DNA of 64,000 nucleotides from Pleodorina starrii. Lineage: Eukaryota > Chlorophyta > Chlorophyceae > Chlamydomonadales > Volvocaceae. The stretch lies in contig BRXU01000003.1 of NCBI GenBank assembly GCA_030267565.1, forward strand, positions 1,844,001 to 1,908,000, given 5' to 3'. Positions within the stretch are counted from its first letter, which is position 1. Each line of letters starts with the position of its first letter. The notes beneath the pieces are model-generated. The model had not been told where the DNA came from, searched no databases, and was given only the letters and a program-made list of their open reading frames with translations. Of the stretch, positions 53,559-64,000 are shown in pieces. The position numbers were made by a program, and so were the translations under genes.

Positions 53559-56500
53559 TCATCGCGCCGTCGCCGCCGTGCGCAGCAACGCCGTCGCCTC
53601 AACCGATTGGATGGCGCCGCCGACGGACGAGCCCGACAGCGAACCCCGCGCCGCCGGGGGCACGCCAACAGCCCCGCAGCGGCCCACGCCGGGCCCGACC
53701 TCCCACGGCCCTTTCCCGAGGTCAGTTCGACCCGTGGGTCGCTCTGACAGCGCTCGATACGCCCCAGCTCCTACCGCCGGCGACTGGTCTCTCGACGCCG
53801 GCGCCGCCGCCGCCGCCGCCGCCGACAGACGGTGTGGAAACGCCTCCGCCACCGCCTCCGCCACTGCCGCAGCGCCACAGCCGTCATCGGAATGCGTGAC
53901 ACGCGGCGACGGCCCACGGGGCGAAACACACGTGCCGGGGACCGCCCACGGCGGCGCCTGCGATGCGGTGTACGACAACGGTCTGGAAGCCGCGAACGCC
54001 GTGGCTGCGACGGCGGCCTCCGCCGCCGCCTCCGCCGCCGCCGCGGAGAGCGAGGGCTGCCCGCCTGCTTCGTCAGGGGCGACCGTTTGTCGTACAAGGT
54101 CGAAGCTGTCAGGCGCCGTCCGGAGCAGCAACGTCGCCGCCGCCGCCGGAGCCGACGGGGTGCGTGGTTGCGGCGGCAGCGCCGACGCCAGGAAGATGCC
54201 GTCGCCGGTCTCGCTTCTGGTCCGCGCGGCCGCCGCCGCCACACCGAAATGGACGCCGCCGCCGTCACCCTCGCCGACATCGGATGGTCGGCAGCGCCGC
54301 CGGCGGCGGCCGCCGAGTATGCGCGACATCAGGCGCGACGTGGCGGCGGCCATGGCGCTCGCTGCAGCGCTCAATGGCGACGCCGGTGACGGCGGCGCCG
54401 CCGCCGCGGCGGCGCCGCTAGGAGACGGCGGCGCGCAATCGGAGATATGGCGCGTCACCGGCGGCTTGGTCGCGGCGGGGAAGCTGCCGGGCCGCAAACC
54501 CAACGCGTTCTCGCCGGCGCTGCCGCTGGCGCGCCAGCGGCCGATGCCACCACCGCCGCCGCCGACGGCGGCGGTCTCATGGCTCGGCGGTGACGTCAGG
54601 CTCTGGAGCATCGCCGCCGCGGCGGACGAATCGACGCCGCCAGCCACCAGGCCGGGCCTTCCAGCCCCTTCCGGAGAGGCCGGAGTCGTGTCCCAGGCCA
54701 TCCGCCGGCCCACGAGCGGCGACGGCGGCGTCGCCGCCGCCGCTTCACAGCTGCTGAGGCTGGGGCGGCCGCTGCCGCCGCTCGACTCCGAGGCGGCAGA
54801 CAGCGCCGCCGGCGGCGAGGAAAGGGATTGAGACTGGGACGAGGCGGTGGAGGCGGAGCAGGTGGTGCCCGCGGAGCTCCGGCCGGCGGATGGCGGGCCC
54901 GCCGGCGGCGACGGCAGCGGCGGCGGCGGCGGCGGCGGCGCAGCCGGCGATTGCTCGGCTGCTTCGGGCTCGACGTCGTCCTCGGGCCACTCCGCACCCA
55001 CCTCCAAGAGTGGCAGCTCCGGAATGGGTGGAAGCGGCGACGCCGAGGCGCCGGCGGAGATGGGCCCGGCCGGCTGCTGCTGACGCTGTTGCAACGCCGC
55101 GGCCTGTCCGTCGGCTCGCCGCCCCCGCCCCCGCGCCCTCGCCCGCCCCTGCTCCTTCTCCTGCGCCGGCGGCGGCGGCGGCGGCGCGGGGCAGTGCCGC
55201 TGCGCCTGCCGCATCGTCAGCTGCGCGTGGAGTGCCTGCATCATTGGACTGGGCTGCAGCCGCGAGTGCAGCAGCCCCAGCCGCCGCAGCCCGTACGGCA
55301 CCGACGCCTCCGCCAGCAGCCCCGTCACGACCGTCGCCAGACAGTCAAGCACGTCGTCGTACTTGCCGTACTCTTTGCGGTACGGCTGGCACTCGATGAC
55401 CTGCTCCGCCAGGCTCCCGCCGCCGCCAAAGAGGGACCGGTCAACGGTCGCCGCCACCAGCAGCGCCGACGGGCGCTCGCCCAGAGCCGCCGGGAGGGCG
55501 CTGAGGTCCCTGGCGCGTGCGGGAAAGAGCGACGACGATGAAGAAGATGGCGACGGCGGTGGCTCGCCCGCCGCGGGGCTTGCAGACGCCGAGGCCTTTG
55601 CTGCTGCTGCCGCCGCCGCCGTGGATGACGGTGCCGCCGTACACGCAGCAGCCGCCTCGCCGCCGCCGCCGCCGCCGCTGGGGCACGACGCCCGTGTGGG
55701 CTTGGGGTGCGCTGTGCGCGGCCGGAGGACCTGCTCCTGGACGAGTACGATCCTGTACGGCACGGCAAGTACGGCAGCGCGCGGATGGGGCCAGGCTCAA
55801 GGAAGATCGGGACACGTGATCAGATCATGGCAGTACGGCCCCCCCCTGCCGGGCCCCGCTACAACCAGCTGTTCAGCGCTTTTGTCACGCTAAGGACAGA
55901 CTGCCTTCCCCACCCTCCAGGCCCTCCAGGGACCGCAAAACTCACCTTTGGCCGAAAAAATGGCCATCTGGGTCGATGGCAGGGAGCGCCGCTGCGAGCA
56001 GTGCTGCGCTGCAGCCCCCCACATCCTGAGCCCAATCGCCGCGGTCAGCGGCCGCCCCAGACACGGCACCGCTGCTGCCGCTGAGGCCGTCGCTTAAGGC
56101 GCAGCTGCGGTGGCTGCCGTCCGCGCTGCAGCTGCGGGGAGCACCGCCGCTGCCGCTGTTGCAGCAGCACCGCTGCCGGGCGCCGCAGCGGCGCCGCACG
56201 AGGAGTACAGTCTTGAAGTGGGGATGGACCGCGAGCAGGAAGCGCCTGACGCCGGGCCGAAGCCAGACGTGACACATCAAGGAACTTTCGTCTGATGATT
56301 GCTGAGAAAACGAATCGCTCGAGGTGACGGCTGTTGTATGCCTTGCTGCGGGCGATGCTGGCCCGGATGTCGACGACGGCCGCGCGCCCAGGGTGTAACT
56401 GAAGCTGGGTTCCGGCCCGAGCGTTCCACATGCATCCCCGTTAGATGAGCCGCTGCAGAGATGAATATCAGGAAGGGATGCGCTTGGTAATAGCGTGGGC

Positions 56501-56704
56501 GCCAGAACGGAACAGTCATGGTCTGTCACAAACTCGTCTCGTCGCGTCATAAAGGTTTCAGCACCGTTACAAAAGCCATTCTGTATACTTTTGGGGATTT
56601 GTTGTGGGTAGGGCATGAGGCGAATCTTACCCTGCAAGGCCAAGGTCCAGCAGAAGGTCCAGGTCCACTGCCAACATAAGACGTTGCGCCATGGGCGCGG
56701 ACAT
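53559..56704 (-). CDS. FCP1/SCP-like HAD phosphatase homologue, probably degenerate active site
   Basis: Exons on the minus strand: 56704-56631, 56452-55946, 55752-53559, with good splice borders and matching phases (924 codons if the last exon is unbroken). The HAD motif I candidate is LAVDLDLLLDL (D14xD16), with Leu where the family has Thr/Val. WLRPGVRRFLLAVHPHFKTV (about 87-106) matches the RPG..FL strand-helix of FCP1/SCP enzymes. ALPAIDPDGHFFGQR (about 180-194) matches the 'LDP.G.hF..R' segment. ARDLSALPAALGERPSALLV (about 273-292) matches 'KDL..LGRdl..viivD', but the Asp-Asp pair of the family reads AATVD. KYDDVLDCLATVV matches the closing helix. A long Ala/Ser/Pro/Gly-rich tail follows. 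The family normally dephosphorylates serines such as those of the RNA polymerase II CTD. The start may lie further upstream, since the frame is open to about 56870. Confidence 0.5.
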
Positions 56705-57875
56705 CCGCAAACTTGACCGAGCGCCGCGCAATCTAATAATTTCGTAGATGAGCCTATCCGGTTGTTTGTGCGTGCGGCGTTGAGCCGTTGGACCTGGAGG
56801 ACGTTCTTCCCCGCAGCTCCGACAACGGATGTCCACGGCGTTCGTCAAGCTCTCAGAGAAGCTAGCCGCGATCAATCACCACCTGAGTACAGTTGCGCCA
56901 AGTACGTTCATCGGGTTTGGGTATTGAGACCCTACCCTCAACACCTTACCCGTCAAAATGAGAATCTCACCTTTCGGTTATGCCTAGGCTCTCCTTATCA
57001 ATCCAAAATGCCTGATGCGCCAGCTATGATGCCAAAAGAATGAAATCGCAAAGCGTGAGTCAACATCCCATTGCGCACCGCGAGCCGCTAAGGGTGGATA
57101 ATATGTCACGTTCTGGCAAGTTGCATGCTGCGTGGTGATAAGAGCGCCACGAGGCAGCCTTCCGCTGCCGGCTAGGTAGGTAGCGCAGTGAGACAGTCGT
57201 TGTTGGAAGCGAAAGTATGTACCTATGAAGAACGTCTGCAAATCCTTGCATATGTGCTTTTATTCTGTGTGCGCGCGCTTGCCTCCTTCTGAGGAAAATA
57301 GGTATTAACATGCACACTGGTTGTACTGCGGGGTGCGGGCCGGCTGCTGCTGACGGTCCGGCCGATTGCCCTTTGTCCATAAATCCCGTCAGATAGTGAC
57401 CAGTGATATGTTTACGCTTATAGGTTTCAGACAAAAAAAAGTGCTACGCGCTCCTCCACTGGCTCCATGCCTCACTAATCGTTTGCGGTGACGCAAACGC
57501 AAAGTCTACTCGCGCCGCCAATCACGGTGGCCTTTCATGTTACTGCATATTGTGGATTGTTGTCGGACATGTCAGGCTCCACCCCCCTGAAACATTACCC
57601 TCGACGCATTTCTACGAAAGAGACCTACTCGACACCTTCGCGATCACCCGCAACATTCTGCAGGGACCTACCCCACCCATGAAAACAAAATGTTGGAGTA
57701 GACCGAATTTTTATCCTTCCCATAAGGTTCTATCCACGTTCGCGTTTCACCGTTTTTGCCGGCTACTCATGTTGCAGAGCCCAGCTGGCGATCATTGAAT
57801 CACTCCCTTTGTCCCCACGGTTCGATTAAACACCACAAAAACGCCTGTTAAAAAACAGACGAGGTGCAGGCTTCC
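56705..57875. other. Intergenic, AT-richer
   Basis: Presumed 5' region of the phosphatase-like gene and 3' UTR of the gene ending at 57876. A frame from 56870 to 56704 (containing LIYEIIRLRGARSSLRM) could be an N-terminal extension of the phosphatase-like protein. Nothing else recognised. Confidence 0.45.
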
Positions 57876-59694
57876 TCAAAAATCCTCAGCAGTCATGTCC
57901 GTGTCCATAAAGCGCGGCGGTGGCAGTTTCGAGGGCGTTGGCAAACCAACCCTGCAAGCATACAAGAACACAAGGAAAGGGATCTTTATTAAAAACCAAG
58001 TGAGAAAGTCGGGAAGGATAAAATAAGTGTTGGAATCACTGGGCTGCAGGGCTGGCTGGCAGCTGAAGGGCTCAGTCCAGGGATTCGGACTCGGCAAGTC
58101 AACTCGGTAAGGTCCCGCCACGACTTGTTGCATCGGATCAAGGTTGGTTGCGTCATGGCAGTGCGCTCTTAGCATTCTCCCTTTGACGCCGCGCGGCGCT
58201 GTCTTTGGGCCGCACTTGGACACCGGGACACCGTCAACTCGGTTAACTCCCAGCTCACATCCCCCCACCAGCCCCGGGCCCTCTTTCAGCCCCTGACCCG
58301 TACAGTACGGCACCCGCGCGCGCAAACCCCGTACGTCACTCACGGCCTCAGCTTCTGCGGCGTCGTCCCATCTGCGCCTCGGAGCGCGTCCCGCGCGGCG
58401 AAGCTGAACGAGTCAAGACCCGGCGGGCCCTCCGCCGCTAGCTGCCGCGCCGCCGGCAGACCCGCGGGTCGCCCCGCGGCGCCGCCGGCGCCGCCGCTGC
58501 CGCCGGCCGTCTCGGCGCCCAAGCCGAACTCCTCCTCCACGTCTTCGATTTCGCCCACGGGCTCTGATGTACGGCAAATTGCATGGTGTTTGCCGTGGAG
58601 CGGGAATCGGAAGTGGGGGGTTCAGGAAGCGGTGCGTTAGGAGCAGCTTGGAACGGGGAGTGGCGAACCACAACCAATGTGCGACCATGCCGTCATTTTC
58701 GTGGGATGCCCGTCTCCCGCAGCAGGAGGAGCAGCAGGCCGCCTACGCCGCCACCTCCACCGCCGCCGCCGCCGCAGCAGCAGCAGCATCAGGCGCAGTT
58801 GCCGTCGCTTCTCCACCGCGGAAAAGGGGGGACACCTTGGCGCCACGTCGCTTTCCCCCTGGGGATCTGCTCCAACCCCATCTCCCACGACGCGCCGTGT
58901 CGCGTGCGCTTCCTCTTCCGAGACTTCGGACAGCTTTGCGGTTGTTATGATTCAAACGGTGCTAGTCCGCGGCTTATTTAAGCGCGTCAGTGTCCTCCTC
59001 CCCCACGTCCCCTACGTGCAGCAGGCACCTGCCCGCGTCCGTACCAAACCACCAAACAAATCAAACCACCGCGACCCATCGCGAACACTTGGCAGCAGTA
59101 GCGTGTGCCTTACGGCAGAGTACGGCAAGCGGCGCCCGGCGATCCAACTCACCGTCGAGGCTCGGCTGGCGCTGGATTTGAATCCGCCGGGGTCCAGACC
59201 CTCCCTGGATCTCGGACCGCGGCGGCGGCGGCCGCCGCGCCGGTGGCGCGAATCCCAGCCGCTGCTCCGCCGCCGCCGCTGTCGCCTCCAGCGGCTCCGC
59301 AGGCAGGTCGTTGGGGTCGTTGGTGTCGTACGACATCGTTACAGATCCGCGCAGCAGGCCGGATCCGCGGGAGCCGCTGAGGGTCCGCGGCGGCGGCGGA
59401 GGGAGCGCCGCCGGCCGCGGCAGCGGCGGCGGCGCCGCTACCGCGGCCTCCGCCTCCGCCACGTCAGCACCCAGGCCGAACTGGTTATCGCCGAGCGCGT
59501 TGGCGGCAATACGGCGGCCGGGTGCCGCCGCCGTCATCAGTGGCGGCGGCCGGGGCGGCGGGCCTGCCACCTCGGTGTCGAGGCCGTACCCGTCGTCGTC
59601 GAAGGGCGCCAAGGGCGGCGGCAGTGGTGCGGCGGCGGGGGGCAGCGGCGGTGGCAGCGGCGCCGGAGGTGCGCCGATGCCGCCGGCAGGGTAG

Positions 59695-59730
<36 letters not shown>

Positions 59731-60758
59731 AAAGGGCCCGGAAAGCCTTGCTGCAGCCCCGGGCCACCGCCGGGATAAGCAGGACCCGGCAGCCGGCCGT
59801 CCGCCGTCGTGCCGTACGTGCCGTACCCGCCATACGAAGCGGGAGCTTGCTGGCCACCGTAAGGCTGCTGCTGTGGTTGCTGCTGCAGCGGCAGCTGGCT
59901 CGAAGAGCCGTATGATTGCTGCAGCTGCGGCTGCAGCTGCTGCGGGTATGGCTGATACGGGCTGGCGGGTGAAGCGGGGGGCGCGCCTACAAGCGGCGCC
60001 GGCTGCGCGCCCTGCTGTTGAAGCTGGGGCTGGGGCTGCGGCTGCAGCCGCCCATAGGGAGACGCCATGCCCGGCGCTGGACCCTGCAGCACCGGCTGCG
60101 GCTGTATCCCTTGCGACTGCGGCAACTGGGGCGGCTGCGGCTGCATGCCGGGGTGGAGCTGTGGGTTGATCTGAGGAGGCGGCTGCGGGCCCGGGTAGTG
60201 CGGCTGGGGCTGCGGCTGGGGCTGGGGCTGCGTCCCGATTTGCTGCGGGCCGAATTGCTGCTGGCTGCCCGGGTACTGCGGCTGCGGCTGCACACCTTGC
60301 ACACCACCAACCTGACCGGGCTGTGGGAATTGCTGCTGTTGCTGTTGCTGTGCGGTGGCGGCCGCCGCGTCGGCCGGCGGCGCCGCTCCAGCCGCTGATC
60401 CGCCGCGCCGCCACATGCGCTTGTACCAGGGCCCTGCGGCCGCCCCCTCTGTGCCTGGCACCTGCTGCAGCTGCTGCTGCTGCTGCGGCGGCGTCGGCGG
60501 CAGCTGGCCCTGTTGCTGTGGATACAGCTGTTGGCCCGGCGGCGGCAGCTGGCCCTGTTGCTGCGGATACAGCTGTTGGCCCGGCGGCGGCAGCTGGCCC
60601 TGTTGCTGTGGATACAGCTGTTGGCCCGGCGGCGGCAGCTGGCCCTGTTGCTGCGGATACAGCTGTTGGCCCGGCGGCGGCAGCGGCGGCGGGCTCTGGG
60701 CGCCAGCGCGGCCCTTGAAGGGGCTGATCGCCCGGAAGAAGCCCTGAGAATGACCCAT
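57876..60758 (-). CDS. Gln/Pro-rich protein with four 15-residue repeats, 3 exons
   Basis: Exons 60758-59153, 58563-58344 and 57951-57876 join in phase to 633 residues, ending LPPPRFMDTDMTAEDF. The start MGHSQGFFRAISPFKGRAGA is preferred; an in-frame ATG lies 20 codons upstream after a CGCGA tandem repeat. Gly2 makes N-myristoylation possible. Order of parts: four exact LPPPGQQLYPQQQGQ repeats (60501-60680, 45 bp each); Gln-rich tract with WYKRMWRRGG; long PQ-rich region; an acidic/aromatic motif seen three times (GYGLDTEVAG, QFGLGADVAE, EFGLGAETAG), the last copy in exon 2; C-terminal acidic end. No catalytic domain is seen. Such proteins are often scaffolds or coat/actin-associated adaptors, but that is only analogy. 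I do not recognise the family. Confidence 0.6.
60501..60680 (-). repeat. Four 45-bp coding tandem repeats
   Basis: Units at 60501, 60546, 60591 and 60636. They alternate between CTGTGGATAC and CTGCGGATAC variants, so the array probably grew by doubling a two-unit block. Confidence 0.95.
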
Positions 60759-61282
60759 GGGACGGCCGTGTGATGGCGGCGGCGACGCGACGCGACGCGA
60801 CGCGACGCGACGGGGCATGGCATAAGTTGCTCAGTAAGACGACGATGGATGTATGAATTTGTGAAACGCGTCAGGTGCTTCGCAGGCGAGCAAGAACAGC
60901 AAGGTAGGCGTGGGGCGGGGCGTGTGTGCGGGGCCCCTTGCATGCACGGGGGGCCATACATGGGGGGCCAGGCCCCCGACCCTTCCCAAGTCCGTTTCCG
61001 GTGGAACTGGGCCCTCTCCGGTCGCTGCCCGGGGCCCGGTGCCGGAGAGCATCAGTCGGGGGCCCCCCCTGGACCACCGCCCGTATGCGTCACCGTACGC
61101 GTTCAGGGGTTTCCGAATTCCGACGTGCGTGAAGTTCACTGCGCCTGCAGACGAAGAGCTGCCGAATGGGGCCCCAGCCGGAGGATCAAGAAAGACGAAC
61201 GGCCGGGGGAGGAAGGGCCGCCCAACCGACCACACGGCCTCCAGGCAAATCCTAAAAACCAAAACCCAAAACCCCGAGCCCA

Positions 61283-61285
<3 letters not shown>

Positions 61286-61324
<39 letters not shown>
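61286..61324 (+). repeat. CAG trinucleotide run (13 units)
   Basis: Uninterrupted CAG x13, outside any exon I can support; on the minus strand it would be CTG. Confidence 0.95.
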
Positions 61325-61326
<2 letters not shown>

Positions 61327-61589
61327 CTCGCTCTCAGCGGACCAAGACCAAAGGAAATATGCCAGGGGCGGGTTTGGGGCGTTGCCCTGGGGTGCCCCGG
61401 GGTGCGGTGCGGCGGAACAGCCTCGTTCCTCGTTCGTTTGTTTCGCTTCCTCCCGCAGTCCCGCAGGCTGCCCCCTCGCGCTTTCGCCACGCCTATTGTG
61501 TTCGGGTTGCGAGGCTTTGCGACTGCATCGTCCTGCCAAGTGCCCCCCAGAACCCCCCCAGCGCCGTTACCTATTCACTGAACCCACCC

Positions 61590-61720
61590 CCCACGGCTGG
61601 TCGAGTATTACCCAAGTACTGCTGGGTCAGTTAACCAACGTCGGCCCTTTGCCGCGACTCATCGTTCGTCACTCCCTGAGCCGGCTGTCCCCCTTCTCCG
61701 CTGCGGTTTTTCTTTTTACC
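61590..61720 (+). mobile_element. Diverged Penelope-like 3' end next to a splice donor
   Basis: A GTATTACCCAAGTACTGCTG segment and CTCCGCTGCGGTTTTTCTTT then TTACC parallel the 3' ends at 27993 and 42025. It stops 12 bp before the splice donor of the exon 61937-61734 (minus strand gene), antisense to that gene. Confidence 0.5.
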
Positions 61721-61733
61721 ACACAAGGCTTAC

Positions 61734-61816
61734 CGCAACTTTGCCGGGCGGTGGTGCTGGTGGTGCTTGGGCCTGGCCCGGCGCTGCACCAGCCGCGGAA
61801 TGCGGACGGGACCATC

Positions 61817-61850
<34 letters not shown>

Positions 61851-63658
61851 TTGGCGGGCGATGATGACGCTGAGGGGCGGCGGCAGGCCGCCCGGCTGGG
61901 CCTGCAGCGCCAGGTCTTGGGACGGCTGGGTGCCGGGCTGCAGCGGCGGGGTGTGTGTGGGGGGGATCAGTGGGGGGGGGTTGAGCTCATTGCGATGTGG
62001 GTCGGGTGCGGAGGCGAGCGGAGGGTATGGGTAGAATGGTTAGAATGGGCGCAAGTGCCGCCAGGATCGATCTCACAGCCTGACTCGCAGGTGATGTGGG
62101 TCGGGGCTCGGGGAGGGAAACGGGAGAGCGGAAAGCGGAGGCGCGCGTTTCGTCAGTTGGGTCTCGCTCCCGTGAACACAGGGCAGGGAAGGGACCCGCT
62201 GCATGCCGCACCCCTAGATAGAGAGCGCAGGCCCCGAGGCGTGCTGCCCTCGATGGCCCTTCCCTCCCGCTCCTCCACCTTGCCTACCCCTTGGGATCTA
62301 GCTAGGCCTGTACATGGGCAACCGCCCTTGTCACCATCGCCTCTGAAGCGCACAAACGCAGTCGCCGCAGCCACAGCCACAAACACATTGCAGCCACACC
62401 CCACCGGAAGCACACCCCACCCCACCCCACCCCACCTGGGAAAGCCGCATGTTGACTCCCATCTGATGCATTCGCTGCGTGCCCGACGGCCCCGGCGGCG
62501 CCGTGCCCGGGCGGCCGCCTACACCCACTCCCAGCAGCCCCGGCGGCCCCGGCTGCTGCTGCTGCTGCTTGCGCCGTCGGCCGCCGCCGCCCGCCGCCGC
62601 CATTTGGTACTGCCGTATCGTCGCCAGTTGGTGCAGCACCATGTCGGCTGTGGGCCGCGGGTCGCGGGCGGGCGGCTTGGGGTGCATGCTGAAGACCGCG
62701 TCCACGATCTTCTTCTCGCGCACCATGCTGCGCCTGCGCGGGTGAGGGGGGGGATGGAGGCAGGGGGGTGAGGAAGGAGGGGTGGGAGGGGCATGGGGAA
62801 AGAGCGGCGGGGGAGGGCGCAGGTGCGCGGGTCGCGCGTAGAAGCAGGGCGAAGGAGGGAGGGAGGTGCGGGCCCTGGTAGGTTGGACAGGTATTTGGAG
62901 GAGAGGATTGGGGATGGGGGAGGAGACGGAGGCTGCTTGACAAATGACGAGCTGGAGGGGAGCGAAGGGAGGCTGTAATGTGTACGGCGGGTATCAGGGC
63001 TTCCGGGACTGAAAACGCAGGGGCCCCGCTTACCTTGTGTTCATGATGGCGCGAGCCGTATCGTCAGGTAGGTTGATAAACCATTGCTGTGCCGAACGCG
63101 TGTGCAGTGGGTTGGGCACCTCAACCTGCGGTTCGGAAATTCACGCCGCATGCGCCGTGGCGCCGAAGTGGCAGCCGGGCACACGGTAGGTTTACGCGCG
63201 CCGTTATACAGAATTACATAGAAGCATAAGTGGCTGGTTTCCTGCAAGGCTTCATACCCTGCCGGAAGACATGCCGAAAAGATAGCAGTAGCAATTGAGA
63301 GTTTACCGCACAGAACTGTGCAAACAGAAGCATGATTAGCCAAGCCAAGTGCATTACTCGCCGTGGTAGCTGGAAGCAACGGCCTTGCGTATGATGGCCC
63401 CAGAATAAGGGGCACATCGTCGCCAGTCACCAGCCGTTTCCACTCCAACGTCCGCGGGTACCGCCAGTCGTCATGGTCGCGCAGTTCTGCGCAGATTTAT
63501 CCAAAGCATAAATGGGTTTCCTTATAAACGCAATTCTTTGCTGGCTCATTTCACGTACCGTCAGGCGGTCCACAGCACGCCATTTTGCGTATGCTGATTG
63601 TGTAATTTTACAAGCATCATATGTTATCTTCAGGGCAGCTTCAACGTGGTTCGAACAG
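61734..63658 (-). CDS. Unidentified multi-exon gene, partial
   Basis: Exons I can join in phase on the minus strand: 63486-63431 (LRDHDDWRYPRTLEWKRL), 63125-63034 (VEVPNPLHTRSAQQWFINLP, DDTARAIMNT), 62733-62436 (RSMVREKKIVDAVFSMHPKP, TADMVLHQLATIRQYQM, then a Gln/Gly-rich part ending MHQMGVNMRLSQ) and 61937-61734 (poly-Gln and Pro-rich, ending APPPGKVA). A further exon upstream, ending at 63559 or 63555, reads NHVEAALKITYDACKITQSA. The ordered, charged composition of the first exons argues for a real globular protein, and the later part is low complexity. Both ends are open: 5' exons probably lie toward the right edge and 3' exons toward 61 kb. I recognise no family. Confidence 0.5.
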
Positions 63659-64000
63659 CAGCTGCTTTTGGATTAACCGACGGTTAGTGTTGTACGTCAG
63701 TTTCACTTCGGGGCAGAACCCGGCCAGAACGACTCTGCGTAGCATGTAAAGCCAATAGTATGATCCGGGGTAGTTTGTGGGCGCAGTTACCGTGGGACAC
63801 AGGATCATCGTGCCCGCGCCACCCCACGGGTCGGCCATCGGCCATCGGCCGCGGAGGAACTGGCTTTCTTGCTTAGGCAGTCAATACCCACCTTGTTCAT
63901 GCTTGTACACAGTTTCTTGCCTATGAAAGGGCCATGCAAAGGAGGAGCCACCAGTGCTTGTGTTGTGTTGTGCGTGCACAGCGCGCTGTACTCGTTTCTC
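63659..64000. other. Right edge, unresolved
   Basis: Probably 5' region or exons of the gene at 61734-63658. A minus-strand frame at 63838-63720 reads MADPWGGAGTMILCPTVTAP, which faintly recalls a methyltransferase motif I, but splice sites are unclear and I make no gene call. Confidence 0.3.

Larger units (their letters stand above)
60759..61733. other. Intergenic or intron, with CAG repeat and Penelope-like fragment
   Basis: No exon supported. Holds a pure (CAG)13 run at 61286-61324, a CGCGA tandem repeat at 60784-60812 and a diverged Penelope 3' end at about 61590-61720. It may include further exons of the gene at 61734-63658. Confidence 0.45.

Noticed and set aside
53452..54831. Plus-strand open frame of 459 codons
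   Set aside because: It is the antisense shadow of the Ala/Gly-rich tail of the phosphatase-like gene; GC richness removes stops on both strands and no domain is visible.
53559..55763. Homology of the phosphatase-like tail with the proteins at 33836 and 43490
   Set aside because: Short helices look alike (TSRLMSRIL and TSRLINRIL; DDVLDCLATVV and DDVLQVILELL), but they occur in opposite order, so common ancestry is not supported without a computed alignment.
63720..63838. MADPWGGAGTMIL as a methyltransferase motif I
   Set aside because: Only one motif is present, the surrounding splice structure is unclear, and the downstream exons do not look like a methyltransferase.
1..64000. tRNA, rRNA, CRISPR arrays, operons and ribosome-binding sites
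   Set aside because: I looked for tRNA T-loop patterns, rRNA-like blocks and regularly spaced repeats and found none; the direct repeats are microsatellites or telomere-type arrays, and the gene structure is eukaryotic.

Overview
The window looks like nuclear DNA of a unicellular or colonial green alga of the Chlamydomonas/Volvox type. The evidence is very high GC, spliced genes with GT..AG introns, proteins full of Ala, Gly, Gln and Pro runs, long C/G homopolymers, and interstitial arrays of CCCTAAAA, the Chlamydomonas-type telomere unit. It has no bacterial features (no operons, ribosome-binding sites or CRISPR). Exon maps below were built by hand from splice signals, reading-frame phase and protein-family logic; none has transcript support.

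Layout. (1) 0.5-6.3 kb, minus: a flavin-containing monooxygenase with nine exons that join in phase; its 3' end lies off the window. (2) 6.9-12.3 kb, plus: a nine-exon gene for a protein with two RRMs, a U-box and a Gln/Pro/His-rich tail. (3) 16.8-21.9 kb: a second copy of that gene in a large tandem duplication (about 7.2-14.3 kb against 16.7-24.2 kb). The second copy lacks exon 1. A small unrelated two-exon gene lies between the copies. (4) 24.2-26.7 kb, plus: a plant-type P-loop kinase whose start codon sits at the right edge of the duplication. (5) 27-46 kb: poor in recognisable genes. It holds a Penelope-like retroelement with reverse transcriptase and an isolated 3' fragment of the same family. 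It also holds two paralogous proteins of unknown function that share a nearly identical block; one of them is cut by the retroelement. (6) 46.4-48.3 kb, minus: the 3' part of a Ty3/Gypsy-like polyprotein that carries a PHD finger and a methyltransferase-like domain after the integrase. (7) 48.9-50.0 kb, plus: a small secreted Cys-rich protein. (8) 53.6-56.7 kb, minus: an FCP1/SCP-like HAD phosphatase homologue that appears to have lost key residues. (9) 57.9-60.8 kb, minus: a Gln/Pro-rich protein with 45-bp tandem repeats. (10) 61.7-63.7 kb, minus: part of a gene I cannot identify.

The genes do not form a pathway; the locus is shaped mainly by duplication and retroelement activity. The items most worth following are the retroelement with PHD and methyltransferase domains, the RRM-U-box architecture and its 5'-truncated duplicate, a short dispersed motif present seven times, and Penelope 3' ends lying antisense in or next to host genes.
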